From NCBI GenBank assembly GCA_902825875.1, contig CADECP010000027.1, forward strand, positions 49,150 to 113,149: a stretch of 64,000 bases of DNA, written 5' to 3'. The notes beneath the pieces are model-generated. The model saw nothing but the letters and a program-made list of their open reading frames with translations. It did no database searches and was not told the origin of the DNA. The translations under genes were made by a program, and so were the position numbers. This document shows positions 45,643-54,795 of this stretch, piece by piece. The first letter of the stretch is position 1. Every line of letters begins with the position of its first letter. The stretch comes from an uncultured Acidobacteriota bacterium (GTDB lineage Bacteria > Acidobacteriota > Blastocatellia > RBC074).

Positions 45643-47244
45643 TCACCCAATCAACCCGCGCGCCACCGCCCATTGCACTAAGCCGCAGCCGAAGATAATC
45701 ACCACCGGGTTGAGCTTGGCACGGAGCATCAGCAAAAACGCCATCGTCGCTACGCCGTAACTGAGCGGCGAGCTTAAACCGGATTTTGCCAGGCTGACTC
45801 CGGCGGCGGCGAGCATGCCGACGACTGCGGGGGCGACCCCGGCCAGAAACGATTGCACCAGAAAGTTTGTGCGAAACCGATTGAGCGAGGCTCCGGCAAT
45901 CACGGTCATAATGAACGAAGGCAGAAACGCGGCAATCGTCGTCGCCAAAGCTCCCAACGGTCCGGCGACTTTGTAGCCAATGAACGTCGCTGTAATCAGC
46001 ACCGGCCCTGGCGTTATTTGGCCAAACGCCATGCCGTCGGCAAAGGTCTGGTGATCCATCCAGCGATGCACTTCGACGATGTCGGTTTCGATCTGCGGAA
46101 TCATCACGAACCCACCGCCGAACGTGACCGAACCGACGCGGAAAAAGATCATCGCCAGTTTCCACACCGTCAGCAGCTTGGTCAGCATTGCCGACCAGTT
46201 CAGCAAAAACAGCGCGGGCAAAAACGGCAACAGCGCCAGCAGCGCAACACTGTTTAACTTGCCCGGTAATTTAGGCAGCTTGCGAGTGACGCCTTTTTTC
46301 CCGGCAATCGGCAAAAACGGCTGGTGGTGATCTTCCGAATCATCTGCGTCTGATTTGTCATCTTTGCCACCACCGCTGAGTTCCGGTTTGGGAAAAGCCT
46401 TGCTTGGACGTTTTTCCTCTTTGTCGCCGTCGGTTTGTTTGGCGGGCAGCGAAACTTCGACTTTGTATTCGTTGGCCAGCTTGTCTTTGCCTTCGATCAG
46501 ATTTGCCGCGTGTTGCCTGGCCTGTTGTTCCAACGCGACTTCGCGGACGGTGGCCTGTCGCTCTTTGCCGATTTTCTGCCGAATCTGTTGCCGAGCGCGT
46601 GTTTTGTAAAACTGTATGAAGATGCCCACGACGCCTGCGATCAAAACGACCTCGGCAATAGTGGTGGCAGTGAAAATCAGCATGAACCCGGCGGCGACGC
46701 CAAGTTCCAAATGCCATTGTTGCTGCATCGCCGTTTTGCCGAGCTTGGTGACAGTGGCGGCGATCAGTCCGACGACGGCGGCGTTGAACCCTTGAAAGAT
46801 GCGTTGGGCGTCCGGGAATTTGTACAGAAAGCTGTGCGCGATGGTCAGCCCGATCATCATCAAAAACGATGGCAGAATAAAACTGGAGACCGAAACTGCT
46901 GCGCCGCGAATGCCGCCAAGTCGTAACCCAATGTAAGTTGTCGCGTTCGCGGCGTTCGCGCCGGGCAGGCTCTGCGCCAGCGACACCGCGTCCAGAAATT
47001 CCTCTTCGGTCATCCAGCGTTTCTGGTGAACCACCAGCCGACGAATTTGCGAAATGACTGCGATGCCGCCGCCAAAACCTGTGGTGCCGAGTTTCAAAAA
47101 GGCTCTGGCCAGCGCGCGCCACTCCACGCGAACTTCAGCGGGTTCAAACTGGGCCGCGACCCATTCGCGGAACCAGCGAAAGCTGCCTGCGAACATCGCA
47201 AACAATGACGATTTGGATTCGGTTATTTCGGCTTTTTCGCTCAC
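45643..47244 (-). CDS. chrA: Chromate transporter ChrA, two-domain
   Basis: A 533-residue membrane protein made of two homologous CHR domains. The first has TTGFGGGIAVISQIRR and SLAQSLPGANAANATTYIG, the second SVTFGGGFVMIPQIE and GQITPGPVLITATFIG. ChrA exports chromate (or sulfate-like anions) by proton-coupled antiport. Between the domains is a highly charged hydrophilic linker of about 110 residues (VSLPAKQTDGDKEEKRPSK, GGGKDDKSDADDSEDHH), longer than in the usual ~400-residue ChrA. Confidence 0.93.
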   Translation of the reverse strand: MSEKAEITESKSSLFAMFAGSFRWFREWVAAQFEPAEVRVEWRALARAFLKLGTTGFGGGIAVISQIRRLVVHQKRWMTEEEFLDAVSLAQSLPGANAANATTYIGLRLGGIRGAAVSVSSFILPSFLMMIGLTIAHSFLYKFPDAQRIFQGFNAAVVGLIAATVTKLGKTAMQQQWHLELGVAAGFMLIFTATTIAEVVLIAGVVGIFIQFYKTRARQQIRQKIGKERQATVREVALEQQARQHAANLIEGKDKLANEYKVEVSLPAKQTDGDKEEKRPSKAFPKPELSGGGKDDKSDADDSEDHHQPFLPIAGKKGVTRKLPKLPGKLNSVALLALLPFLPALFLLNWSAMLTKLLTVWKLAMIFFRVGSVTFGGGFVMIPQIETDIVEVHRWMDHQTFADGMAFGQITPGPVLITATFIGYKVAGPLGALATTIAAFLPSFIMTVIAGASLNRFRTNFLVQSFLAGVAPAVVGMLAAAGVSLAKSGLSSPLSYGVATMAFLLMLRAKLNPVVIIFGCGLVQWAVARGLIG

Positions 47245-47258
47245 TTGAAAACAGGATT

Positions 47259-47366
47259 AACTACGAATGGTCACAAATTGGCACGAATTGAGAACTGGAA
47301 GTCCGTGTCCATGAATTGACGGCTTTGCCTGATCTTATTCGTGGTCATTCGTGTTTATTCGTAGTT
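47259..47366. repeat. TACGAAT palindromic repeat between chrA and the NpdG-like gene
   Basis: AACTACGAATGGTCACAAATTGGCACGAAT at the left is mirrored at the right by ATTCGTGG...ATTCGTGTTTATTCGTAGTT (10 terminal bases perfect, then several matching blocks). About 108 bp filling most of the divergent gap. Confidence 0.75.
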
Positions 47367-47400
47367 GGTTTCTTTTTCTGAAAGTTTATAGAATCCGGTT

Positions 47401-48099
47401 ATGCCAAACACACAACCAATCAATCGAGTCGCAATTATCGGCGGGACAGGCGATCAGGGCAAAGGCTTGGCGTTACGCTGGGCAAAAGCCGGGTTCGACA
47501 TCATTGTCGGTTCGCGCGCCGCCGAACGCGCCGCAGACGCCGCCAGCGAAATGCGCGACGAACTGGCCAAAGCTGGCGCGGCCAACGTTGCCATCAGCGG
47601 CGCTCACAATCTGGAAGCCGCCGCCAACTCCAACATCGTTGTACTGACGGTTCCGTTTGCCGCGCAGATCAACACGCTGAAAGAAATCCGCGACAAGTTA
47701 CAACCGGGCACGATACTGATTGACGTGACCGTTCCGCTGGAACCGGCGGTCGGCGGCAAACCTACGCGCGTGCTGGGCGTCTGGGCGGGTTCGGCGGCGG
47801 AACAGTGCAAAGAGCAAGTGGCCGACACCGTCACCGTCGTTTCCGCTTTTCATAACGTCGGAGCAGAAGCTCTGGCCGATCTGTCACACGAAGTCGAATG
47901 CGATGTGATCGTTTGCGGCGACAAAAAAGACGCCAAAGAACAAGTTCGCCCGCTGGTCGAAGCCATTCCCGGTTGTCGGTTTGTGGACGGCGGAGTGCTG
48001 GCCAATTCGCGCACGGTCGAAGCGATGACGGCGTTGCTGATCGGCATCAACATTCGCTACAAAGGGCACACAGGAATTCGCATCACTGGAATCAGCTAA
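47401..48099 (+). CDS. npdG: NADPH-dependent F420 reductase-like protein (NpdG/FNO)
   Basis: A 232-residue Rossmann protein. VAIIGGTGDQGKGLALRWAKAG contains the NADP-binding loop (read as IIGGTGDQGKGLALRW), then IIVGSRAAERA and VVLTVPFAAQ. The C-terminal GGVLANSRTVEAMTALLIGIN matches archaeal and actinobacterial F420H2:NADP oxidoreductases. It would shuttle electrons between F420 and NADP(H). No F420 biosynthesis gene is in the window, so F420 use is an inference from this gene only. Confidence 0.87.
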   Translation: MPNTQPINRVAIIGGTGDQGKGLALRWAKAGFDIIVGSRAAERAADAASEMRDELAKAGAANVAISGAHNLEAAANSNIVVLTVPFAAQINTLKEIRDKLQPGTILIDVTVPLEPAVGGKPTRVLGVWAGSAAEQCKEQVADTVTVVSAFHNVGAEALADLSHEVECDVIVCGDKKDAKEQVRPLVEAIPGCRFVDGGVLANSRTVEAMTALLIGINIRYKGHTGIRITGIS

Positions 48100-48103
48100 A
48101 CTT

Positions 48104-48211
48104 GGAGTGCTGCGACTGGACGCAGCTTTTGCTTTCGAGTTTAGCGGACTGGCTGCTAAACCAGATTTTCTCTGGTAATGAACTGAAAGCGGTGTCGAGC
48201 CACCGCACTCC
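48104..48211. repeat. GGAGTGC palindromic repeat, copy 1
   Basis: GGAGTGCTGCGACTGGACGC at the left is mirrored by GTGTCGAGCCACCGCACTCC at the right, with A/T-rich centre. It ends 11 bp before the M20 peptidase start. A second member of the same family lies just downstream of that gene. Confidence 0.8.
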
Positions 48212-48222
48212 ACACCTCTTCA

Positions 48223-49485
48223 ATGCTGAATGAAACTTCAACCCTCACTCACGTTGATGAACTCGCCGAAGAGATGGTCGAGTTCCTACGCCAGCTTGTT
48301 CGCATTCCGACCGTCAATCCTCCCGGAGAAAATTACGCCGATTGCGCCAACCTTATCGGCGGCAAACTGAAAGAGTTCGGCTACGAAACGGAATTCATCA
48401 CTGCCGAAGGTTTGCCGGAATGTTCGACGCGATTTCCGCGCGTCAATGTCATCGGGCGAAAACGTGGCGAACGCGCGAAACCGACATTACATTTCAACGG
48501 CCATCTGGATGTTGTTCCCGCTGGCGAAGGCTGGACAGTTGATCCTTTCGCCGCCGTTGTGCGCGACGGGCGAATTTATGGGCGCGGCGTGACCGATCAA
48601 AAAGCCGGAATCGCCGCTTCGATTTTCGCCATCGAAGCCATTCGCCGCGCCGGAGTAGAACTTGTCGGCTCCGTCGAGCAAAGCGCAACCGTTGACGAAG
48701 AAAGCGGCGGTTTTGCCGGCGTCGCTTATCTGGCCGCCAACGGTCACTTTCGCCGCGAAGCTATTGATTACGTCGTCATCACCGAACCGCTTGATTATGA
48801 CCGCATCTGTTTGGGGCATCGCGGAGTTTATTGGTTTGAAGTTCTGACGCGCGGGCGAACGGCTCACGGCAGCATGCCTTTTCTTGGAGCCAGCGCCATT
48901 GATCGAATGGCACGGTTCATCGCCAAAATCGAAACTGAATTGAAACCACAGTTGAAAGCGCGCCGAACTCGCATGCCAGTTGAACCCGAAGCCGCGCGTT
49001 CGGCAACGATCAACGTCAATTCGATTTTCGGCGGCCAGCCGATAGATGCGCTGCAAACGCCTTGCGTCGCCGATGTATGCCGCGCGATTTTCGACCGCCG
49101 CTTTTTGCTGGAAGAAAACTTTGAAGATGTGCGCGGCGAGTTGATTGAAATGCTCGACCGGTTGCAAGCAGACGACGAAGATTTCCGTTACCAGATGAAC
49201 GACGTGATGATTGTTCATCCAACGATGACTTCGCCGGAATCGCAGTTGGTGACGACGATGGCCGGGGCAATTACCTCTTCGATTGGACGGCGTCCCCCGC
49301 TGATTGCCAGTCCGGGAACTTACGACCAGAAACACTTTGCGCGCGTTGCTGGCATCGAACAGTGCATCGCTTACGGGCCGGGAATTCTGAACCTGGCGCA
49401 TCAGCCGGATGAGTATTGCGAGATCGAACATTTGATTTTATCGTGCAAAGCCATGGCGCTGGGCGCGATGCGATTACTTGGATAA
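48223..49485 (+). CDS. M20-family metallopeptidase (ArgE/DapE type)
   Basis: A 420-residue di-zinc amidohydrolase. Zinc ligands and catalytic residues are seen in HFNGHLDVVPAG (His, Asp), GRGVTDQKAG (bridging Asp), VDEESGG (catalytic and ligand Glu), ITEPLDYD and the C-terminal NLAHQPDEY (His). Likely deacylates or deacetylates an N-acyl amino acid; ArgE, DapE or CPG2-like roles cannot be separated by eye. It is bracketed by two copies of a palindromic repeat. Confidence 0.9.
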   Translation: MLNETSTLTHVDELAEEMVEFLRQLVRIPTVNPPGENYADCANLIGGKLKEFGYETEFITAEGLPECSTRFPRVNVIGRKRGERAKPTLHFNGHLDVVPAGEGWTVDPFAAVVRDGRIYGRGVTDQKAGIAASIFAIEAIRRAGVELVGSVEQSATVDEESGGFAGVAYLAANGHFRREAIDYVVITEPLDYDRICLGHRGVYWFEVLTRGRTAHGSMPFLGASAIDRMARFIAKIETELKPQLKARRTRMPVEPEAARSATINVNSIFGGQPIDALQTPCVADVCRAIFDRRFLLEENFEDVRGELIEMLDRLQADDEDFRYQMNDVMIVHPTMTSPESQLVTTMAGAITSSIGRRPPLIASPGTYDQKHFARVAGIEQCIAYGPGILNLAHQPDEYCEIEHLILSCKAMALGAMRLLG

Positions 49486-49488
49486 CAC

Positions 49489-49597
49489 TTTGGAGTGCGG
49501 TGACTCGACACCGCTTTTCGTTCGCAACAGAAAGCTCGCTATTCCAACAGAGATGCTGCTTACGAACGCAAAGCTGCGCCGAGTCGCAGCACTCCAA
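49489..49597. repeat. GGAGTGC palindromic repeat, copy 2
   Basis: TTTGGAGTGCGGTGACTCGA at the left pairs with the complement TCGCAGCACTCCAAA at the right; inner blocks CGTTCG/CGAACG also pair. It starts 4 bp after the M20 peptidase stop and ends 14 bp before the SDR start. Confidence 0.85.
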
Positions 49598-49610
49598 ACA
49601 CAGGAATTCA

Positions 49611-50393
49611 ATGAACTACGAACAACTTTTTCGACTTGATAACCGCACAGCCGTAGTCATCGGCGCAGGTTCCGGCATTGGACAATCCGTCGCCAAAGGC
49701 TTGGCCGCGCACGGGGCGTTTGTCGTTTGCGCCGATGTGAAACCGGAACTGGCTGAAATCACCGCGCGCGAAATTGGAGAGCACGCCGAAGTCCGCGCCG
49801 TGGACGTGACCCAAACCGAAAGCGTCAAAGCTTTGTTTCAATCAGTCGCCGCCGAACGAGGCAGCGTAGACATCGCCGTTGCCACGCCAGCGATCAACGT
49901 TCGCAAACAATTGCTGGATTACACCGACGAAGATTTCGACCGCGTCATCGCCGTCAACCTGAAAGGCACGCTGGCCGTGTTGCGCGAAGCTGGCCAGATC
50001 ATGGCGGCGCAAGGTCGCGGCAGCATCATCGTCTTTTCTTCGATTCGTTCGCTGGTGGTTGAACCGGGACAAGGTGTTTACGCGGCCACGAAATCCGGCA
50101 TGGTGCAAATGGTTCGTGCGCTGGCGGCAGAATTGGGGCAGAAAGGCGTTCGCGTCAATGCGGTTGCGCCCGGCGTAGTGGATACGCCGCTGACGCGACC
50201 GATCAAAGACAAACCAGACTGGTACAACGCTTACGCCGACCGAAACGCGCTGAAGCGTTGGGCCAGCTCCGACGAGATGGCCGGGGCCGTCATCTTCCTG
50301 GCTTCGGATGCCGCCAGTTATGTCACAGGCACAGTGCTGTTCGTGGATGGCGGCTGGACGGCAGTTGATGGAAGATTCACTCCACCGCTGTGA
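49611..50393 (+). CDS. Short-chain dehydrogenase/reductase
   Basis: A 260-residue classical SDR. It shows VIGAGSGIGQSVAKGLA (cofactor loop), an Asp after the second strand (CADVKPE) suggesting NAD preference, the catalytic Ser in VFSSIRSL, YAATK (Tyr and Lys), and AVAPGVVDTPLTRP. The usual NNAG is replaced by ATPAIN. AGGA precedes ATG 49611. Substrate not predictable. Confidence 0.9.
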   Translation: MNYEQLFRLDNRTAVVIGAGSGIGQSVAKGLAAHGAFVVCADVKPELAEITAREIGEHAEVRAVDVTQTESVKALFQSVAAERGSVDIAVATPAINVRKQLLDYTDEDFDRVIAVNLKGTLAVLREAGQIMAAQGRGSIIVFSSIRSLVVEPGQGVYAATKSGMVQMVRALAAELGQKGVRVNAVAPGVVDTPLTRPIKDKPDWYNAYADRNALKRWASSDEMAGAVIFLASDAASYVTGTVLFVDGGWTAVDGRFTPPL

Positions 50394-50402
50394 TAACTGA
50401 CC

Positions 50403-50447
50403 GTCTCACTTTTGCCTTTTGACTTTTTGACTTTTGGCTTCTTGCTT
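50403..50447. repeat. Short TTTTGAC/TTTTGCC tandem repeats before coaA
   Basis: Four to five degenerate 7-9-bp units (TTTTGCC, TTTTGAC, TTTTTGAC, TTTTGGC) fill the gap between the SDR and coaA. They leave no room for a normal ribosome-binding site before the coaA ATG. Confidence 0.6.
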
Positions 50448-51383
50448 ATGCCCCTTTCTCCATACACCGATTTCACGCGCGAAGAATGGAGCCAGTTGCG
50501 AAACTCCACGCCTCTGACTCTGACGGAAGACGACCTGGTAAATTTGCGCGGCATCAACGAACGCATCTCGCTCAGCGAAGTTGAAGAGATTTACTTGCCG
50601 CTGTCGCGTTTGCTTAACCTGTACGTCGCCGCAACGCAAAGCCTGCACGAAGCGACACACACTTTTCTTGGTGATCCAACCGACAAGGTTCCTTACGTCA
50701 TTGGCATTGCGGGCAGCGTAGCCGTCGGCAAAAGCACGACCGCGCGCATCTTGCAGGCGTTGTTGGCGCGATGGAAAAATCACCCGAAAGTGGATTTGAT
50801 TACGACCGACGGCTTTCTGCATCCGACTGCCGTACTGGAAGAGCGTGGTTTGATGAAGCGCAAAGGCTTTCCTGAAAGCTACGACCGGCGGCGGTTGGTC
50901 AAATTCGTAGCCGATGTGAAATCCGGCGAGCCGGAAGTCACTGCGCCGATTTACTCGCACTTGATTTACGACATCGTCCCTGACCAGTTACAGGTCATAC
51001 GCCAACCCGATGTCATGATTGTCGAAGGCTTGAACGTGTTGCAGACCGGAGTCGGGACTTCAGAAAGCGACTCACCGATTTTCGTTTCCGATTATTTCGA
51101 CTTTTCGATTTACGTGGACGCCGACGAAGAAGACATCAAACACTGGTACGTCGAACGTTTTTTGAAACTGCGTCGCACGGCGTTCCGCGATCCGATTTCC
51201 TACTTTCATCGTTACGCCAATTTGTCCGACGACCAGGCGCGAGAAACGGCGCTCAGGATTTGGGAAGAGATCAACGGCGTGAACTTGCGCGAAAACATCC
51301 TGCCCACGCGAACCCGCGCTCATCTGATTTTGGAAAAGGGGTTGGATCATTCGATCCAACAGGTGAAGCTGAGGAAGTTGTGA
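50448..51383 (+). CDS. coaA: Type I pantothenate kinase
   Basis: A 311-residue P-loop kinase catalysing the first step of CoA synthesis. It has [21 protein letters not shown] (Walker A; read as [12 protein letters not shown]), [27 protein letters not shown] and VEGLNVLQ, all CoaA signatures. The length fits. Its stop is 1 bp from the end of the convergent glycosyltransferase gene. Confidence 0.96.
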   Translation: MPLSPYTDFTREEWSQLRNSTPLTLTEDDLVNLRGINERISLSEVEEIYLPLSRLLNLYVAATQSLHEATHTFLGDPTDKVPYVIGIAGSVAVGKSTTARILQALLARWKNHPKVDLITTDGFLHPTAVLEERGLMKRKGFPESYDRRRLVKFVADVKSGEPEVTAPIYSHLIYDIVPDQLQVIRQPDVMIVEGLNVLQTGVGTSESDSPIFVSDYFDFSIYVDADEEDIKHWYVERFLKLRRTAFRDPISYFHRYANLSDDQARETALRIWEEINGVNLRENILPTRTRAHLILEKGLDHSIQQVKLRKL

Positions 51384-51384
51384 T

Positions 51385-52059
51385 TCATCGCAGTGGTTTG
51401 TACCAACGTTCCAACCGGTTTGGGTTAACTCTCAGCCAGTACAGCACTTGCATAATCGTCCACAAAGCAAAGGTGCGAACGAAGCGGCCTTCAAATCGCC
51501 GCGAAGAAGTCACCGCCGCCGCTGGCAAACGGACGAACTTTCCGACACGACGCATTCGTCGGTACAAATCACAGTCTTCAAATATAGGGTAATTCCTGTA
51601 ACCGCCCAGCCGGTCAAACACGCTACGCCGAACGAAGAGCGCTGAATCGCCGTAACACATCCCGCCAAGCCTTAGCAGAGGATAAATCCGCGTCAGCAAT
51701 CGTGCTTCGCGCGTGCCGCCATCAAACACCAAGCTGAAATTGCCGCCGCAGACTCGTTCGTTTTGCAACAGGTTTTCGATCATCGCCAATGCGCCGTCAG
51801 GCAATCTGGTGTCGGCGTGCAAAAACAACAGCACGTCGCCGCTGGCCGTTTGCGCTCCGGCGTTCATCTGCCGTCCGCGCCCACGTTCCGTCTCAATCGT
51901 TCGCACACCGCAATTCCGAACAAGTCCGATTGTGTCATCCGTGCTGCCGCCATCGGCAACTATGATTTCAAATTCGCCGGTAAGCTCCTGCAACGAAGCT
52001 ATAACCTTGTTGATCGTCGTGGCTTCGTTGAGCGTTGGAATGATGATCGAAATTTTCAC
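51385..52059 (-). CDS. Family 2 glycosyltransferase of the TIGR04283 type
   Basis: A 224-residue soluble GT-A transferase. N-terminal [26 protein letters not shown] (nucleotide binding), [19 protein letters not shown] (DxD-like) and the C-terminal [12 protein letters not shown] with a basic Trp-rich tail match TIGR04283 proteins, often found with dolichol- or quinone-like lipid metabolism genes or arsenosugar genes. The acceptor is unknown. Confidence 0.9.
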   Translation of the reverse strand: MKISIIIPTLNEATTINKVIASLQELTGEFEIIVADGGSTDDTIGLVRNCGVRTIETERGRGRQMNAGAQTASGDVLLFLHADTRLPDGALAMIENLLQNERVCGGNFSLVFDGGTREARLLTRIYPLLRLGGMCYGDSALFVRRSVFDRLGGYRNYPIFEDCDLYRRMRRVGKFVRLPAAAVTSSRRFEGRFVRTFALWTIMQVLYWLRVNPNRLERWYKPLR

Positions 52060-52331
52060 AGTTTGGGATTGAGCAAATCGGCGTTAGCTGAAAAAAACAG
52101 CTTCGATCGCTGGTATGAAAAGCCGTCGAGTTTCATTGAAGTCGCCTTTTTTTCTGGATTGAGAGTTTGAAGCGGCGCGATTGTAGTTGATGGCCGGGCA
52201 GGTAAGCCAGACTTTCAATATGCCATCCGATATGCCATAAATCCTGTCTCGGTCGTTGGCCGTACTTTCACATGGTTGTGACCAATCACTCACAGCAAAA
52301 ATAGAGACACATTTAGACAGCTTGATTGATT

Positions 52332-53636
52332 ATGTTTACTAAAATCACTGACTACGAAGGCATCGCTGAATACAAACTGGACGCAAACAACATGAAAGTG
52401 TTGCTGGTTCCGCGCCGTGCTGCTCCGGTGGCGGCGTTTATGGTGGTGTACCGCGTAGGTTCGCGCAACGAAGCCGTCGGCCACACAGGAGCAACGCATC
52501 TGCTGGAACACATGCTGTTCAAAGGCACACCGACTTACAACAAGCAAAACGGCACTCAGATTGCCGCCGTGTTGCAAAAACAAGGCGCAGTATTCAATGC
52601 CGACACCTGGTTTGATCGCACGCGGTATTACGAAATGCTGCCCAGCGACCAGCTTGAACTGGCCGTTCACTTGGAAGCCGACCGCATGCGAAATTCTTTT
52701 ATCGCCGACAGCGACCGCCAGTCGGAAATGACCGTCGTTCGCAACGAGCTGGATCGCGGAGAAAACGAACCTTCGCGCATTTTGGACGAACGGTTGTGGG
52801 CGATGGCGTTCCGCGAACATCCGTATCATCACCCGACCATCGGCTGGCGTTCGGACGTTGAAGGCATTCCGACCGAACGACTGAAAGAGTTTTACGACGT
52901 TTACTACCATCCGAATAACGCGACGGCGATTGTCGTTGGCGATTTCGACGATCAAGCGGCGCTGGATTTGATCGCCAAACACTTCGGCAAGATTTCAGCT
53001 TCACCGCAGCCGATTCCGCCGATGTACACGACCGAGCCGAAACAGGAGGGCGAAATTCGATTCAAACTTCGCCGAGCCGGTCAGTTGGGACTGGTCGAAA
53101 TCGGCTGGCGAATTCCGCACGCCCGGCACGAAGACACTGCGGCGCTGACCTTGCTGGATCACGTCTTGTCGGCGGGTGTGACTTCGCGGCTTTATCAGGC
53201 GCTGGTTGAAACCCAGCTTGCGGTGGATGAGCAGGCGCAATCCAATCAATTCGTTGATGCAGGTTTGTTTACGATTGATGTGACGTTGCGTCCGAGTGTC
53301 GAACACGCCGCCGCTGAACAAGCCGTGCTGGATGTCGTCGAAAAACTGAAAACCGAAGACGTCAGCGACAAGGAGTTGCAGAAAGCGAAGAATCTGATTT
53401 TGACGCAGATGATTTATGTCCGCGACAGTCCGTTCGGCGTCATCAGCGCCATCGGCGAAGCCGAAGCTTCTGCCGGATGGCGTTCGTTCATTGACCTGCC
53501 CAAAGCGATTGAAACGGTGACGGCGGCGGACATTTGCCGCGTGGCCAACGAATACTTCATCGAAGACAATCGCACCGTAGGCTGGTTCATTCCCAAAGAA
53601 GAAGTCGAAGAAGTTTTTGAACAGGAGGAGTTATGA
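52332..53636 (+). CDS. M16-family zinc peptidase, catalytic subunit
   Basis: A 434-residue pitrilysin-type peptidase. The inverted zinc motif HLLEHMLF is present near residue 57 and the distal Glu in VVRNELDRGENEPS, so this subunit is predicted active. The C-terminal half is the second M16 lobe (LVEIGWRIPHARHEDTAAL). No signal peptide is seen. Its TGA overlaps the ATG of the selenoprotein gene (ATGA), and a non-catalytic M16 subunit is encoded after that. Confidence 0.93.
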   Translation: MFTKITDYEGIAEYKLDANNMKVLLVPRRAAPVAAFMVVYRVGSRNEAVGHTGATHLLEHMLFKGTPTYNKQNGTQIAAVLQKQGAVFNADTWFDRTRYYEMLPSDQLELAVHLEADRMRNSFIADSDRQSEMTVVRNELDRGENEPSRILDERLWAMAFREHPYHHPTIGWRSDVEGIPTERLKEFYDVYYHPNNATAIVVGDFDDQAALDLIAKHFGKISASPQPIPPMYTTEPKQEGEIRFKLRRAGQLGLVEIGWRIPHARHEDTAALTLLDHVLSAGVTSRLYQALVETQLAVDEQAQSNQFVDAGLFTIDVTLRPSVEHAAAEQAVLDVVEKLKTEDVSDKELQKAKNLILTQMIYVRDSPFGVISAIGEAEASAGWRSFIDLPKAIETVTAADICRVANEYFIEDNRTVGWFIPKEEVEEVFEQEEL

Positions 53637-54787
53637 AAAAAGCGTTTCTGATTGGCGCGTTGTTGCTGATTGCGGCGAGCAATGCTTTTGCCGGAAATCG
53701 AACTGTGATTTTCGACAACACGGCAACCGAAGTTGCAGCGGCTCCGGCGGCATTGGCCACAGGCGAAGATTTGTGGGTGACGTTGGCCGATCTGACAAAA
53801 GCGACCAAGTTCGTACTGAAACCGCAAGGCGTTTGCCGCGACGAACTTTGTTTCCCGATTCCGAAGGCTCGCAAATCGGCGTTCCTGTCCGCGCAGGGAA
53901 AAGTCACGTGGTTCAACCTGAGTGAGTTCGCGCGGCTGACCAAACAGCCAACGGCTTACGACGCCGAACATTTGACGTGGTTTTTCGGCCCTCGCCCGGA
54001 AGAGCAAAACCAGTTTGTTTCTTCGCTTATTGCTCCGAACTTTCGGCTGCCGGACGCCAACGGCAAGATGCGCTCGCTTCAGGAATTTCGCGGCAAGAAA
54101 GTGTTATTGCTGACGTGGGCTTCGTGGTGAGGCTGCCGGTTTGACCTGCCAGGATGGCAGAAACTTTACGCCGAACTGAAAAGCAAAAACTTCGAGATCG
54201 TCTCCGTCGCCGAAGACACTGGCGGGCTGAAAGACGCTGGAAAATGGATCGAAGCCGCCAAGCCGGAATACACAGTGCTGGTTGACGAAAAACATCTGGT
54301 CACTCGGTTGTACGACATGGTCAATGTACCGACGGCGGTTTGGATCAACGAAAAAGGCCGCATCGTTCGCCCGAACGAAGTCGCTTACGTGGACAACCGC
54401 TACACGGGCATGCACAAACTGCAAGCCGAAGAATATCTGGCGGCGATTCGTGATTGGGCGGAAAACGGCGACCGAAGCATTTACGCTTTAAGCGAAAAAG
54501 AGTTGAAAGAGCGACTGGCTCCGCAAAATCCCGATTGGGCGCGCGCTTCGGCTGAATTCGGTTTGGCGGAATATCTTTACAAAAACAATCAAGGCTCGGC
54601 TTCGATCAAGCATTACAAAGAAGCTCAGCGGCTGAACCCGGACAACTGGAATTACAAACGGCAGGCGTGGGCGTTGTCGGACGCCGAAAAAGAATACGGA
54701 ACCAGCTTCATGAAAGAAGTTCAAAAGCTGGACGGTAAACCGTATTACCCGCCGCGTCGTTTGCCCGAACCCAAAAAGAAGAATTAG
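53633..54787 (+). CDS. Selenocysteine-containing secreted thioredoxin-fold protein (UGC motif)
   Basis: A 384-residue protein if TGA 54128-54130 is read as selenocysteine (Sec166). The N-terminus is a signal peptide (MKKAFLIGALLLIAASNAFA). A thioredoxin/ResA-like fold starts around residue 140 (APNFRLPDANGKMRSLQEF, then VLLLTWASW-Sec-GCRFDLPGW). After the UGA the same frame continues with normal thioredoxin features: IVSVAEDT, the cis-Pro region MVNVPTAVWINEKGRIV, and a TPR-like C-terminus (AEFGLAEYLYKNNQGSASIK). Sec takes the place of the first Cys of CxxC, with Cys168 as partner (U-G-C). It resembles a ResA-like WAxxUGC selenoprotein group. A hairpin follows the UGA, and selC lies 4.5 kb away. 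Probable periplasmic redox enzyme. Confidence 0.92.
54139..54164 (+). promoter_or_regulatory. Candidate bacterial SECIS hairpin
   Basis: GUUU-gac-CUGCC-AGGAU-GGCAG-AAAC: two stem blocks (4 and 5 bp) with a 3-nt bulge and a 5-nt apical loop containing GG. Its loop is 20-24 nt from the UGA, inside the range known for SelB-bound bacterial SECIS elements. Fit to SelB is inferred. Confidence 0.65.
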
Positions 54788-54795
54788 GTCATTCA

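Noticed and set aside
53633..54130. Separate short protein ending at TGA 54130, and a second gene starting inside 54275-54787
   Set aside because: Both are in the same frame and together form one thioredoxin fold. A selenocysteine codon with a 3' hairpin and a nearby selC explains the TGA better than two genes or a nonsense mutation.
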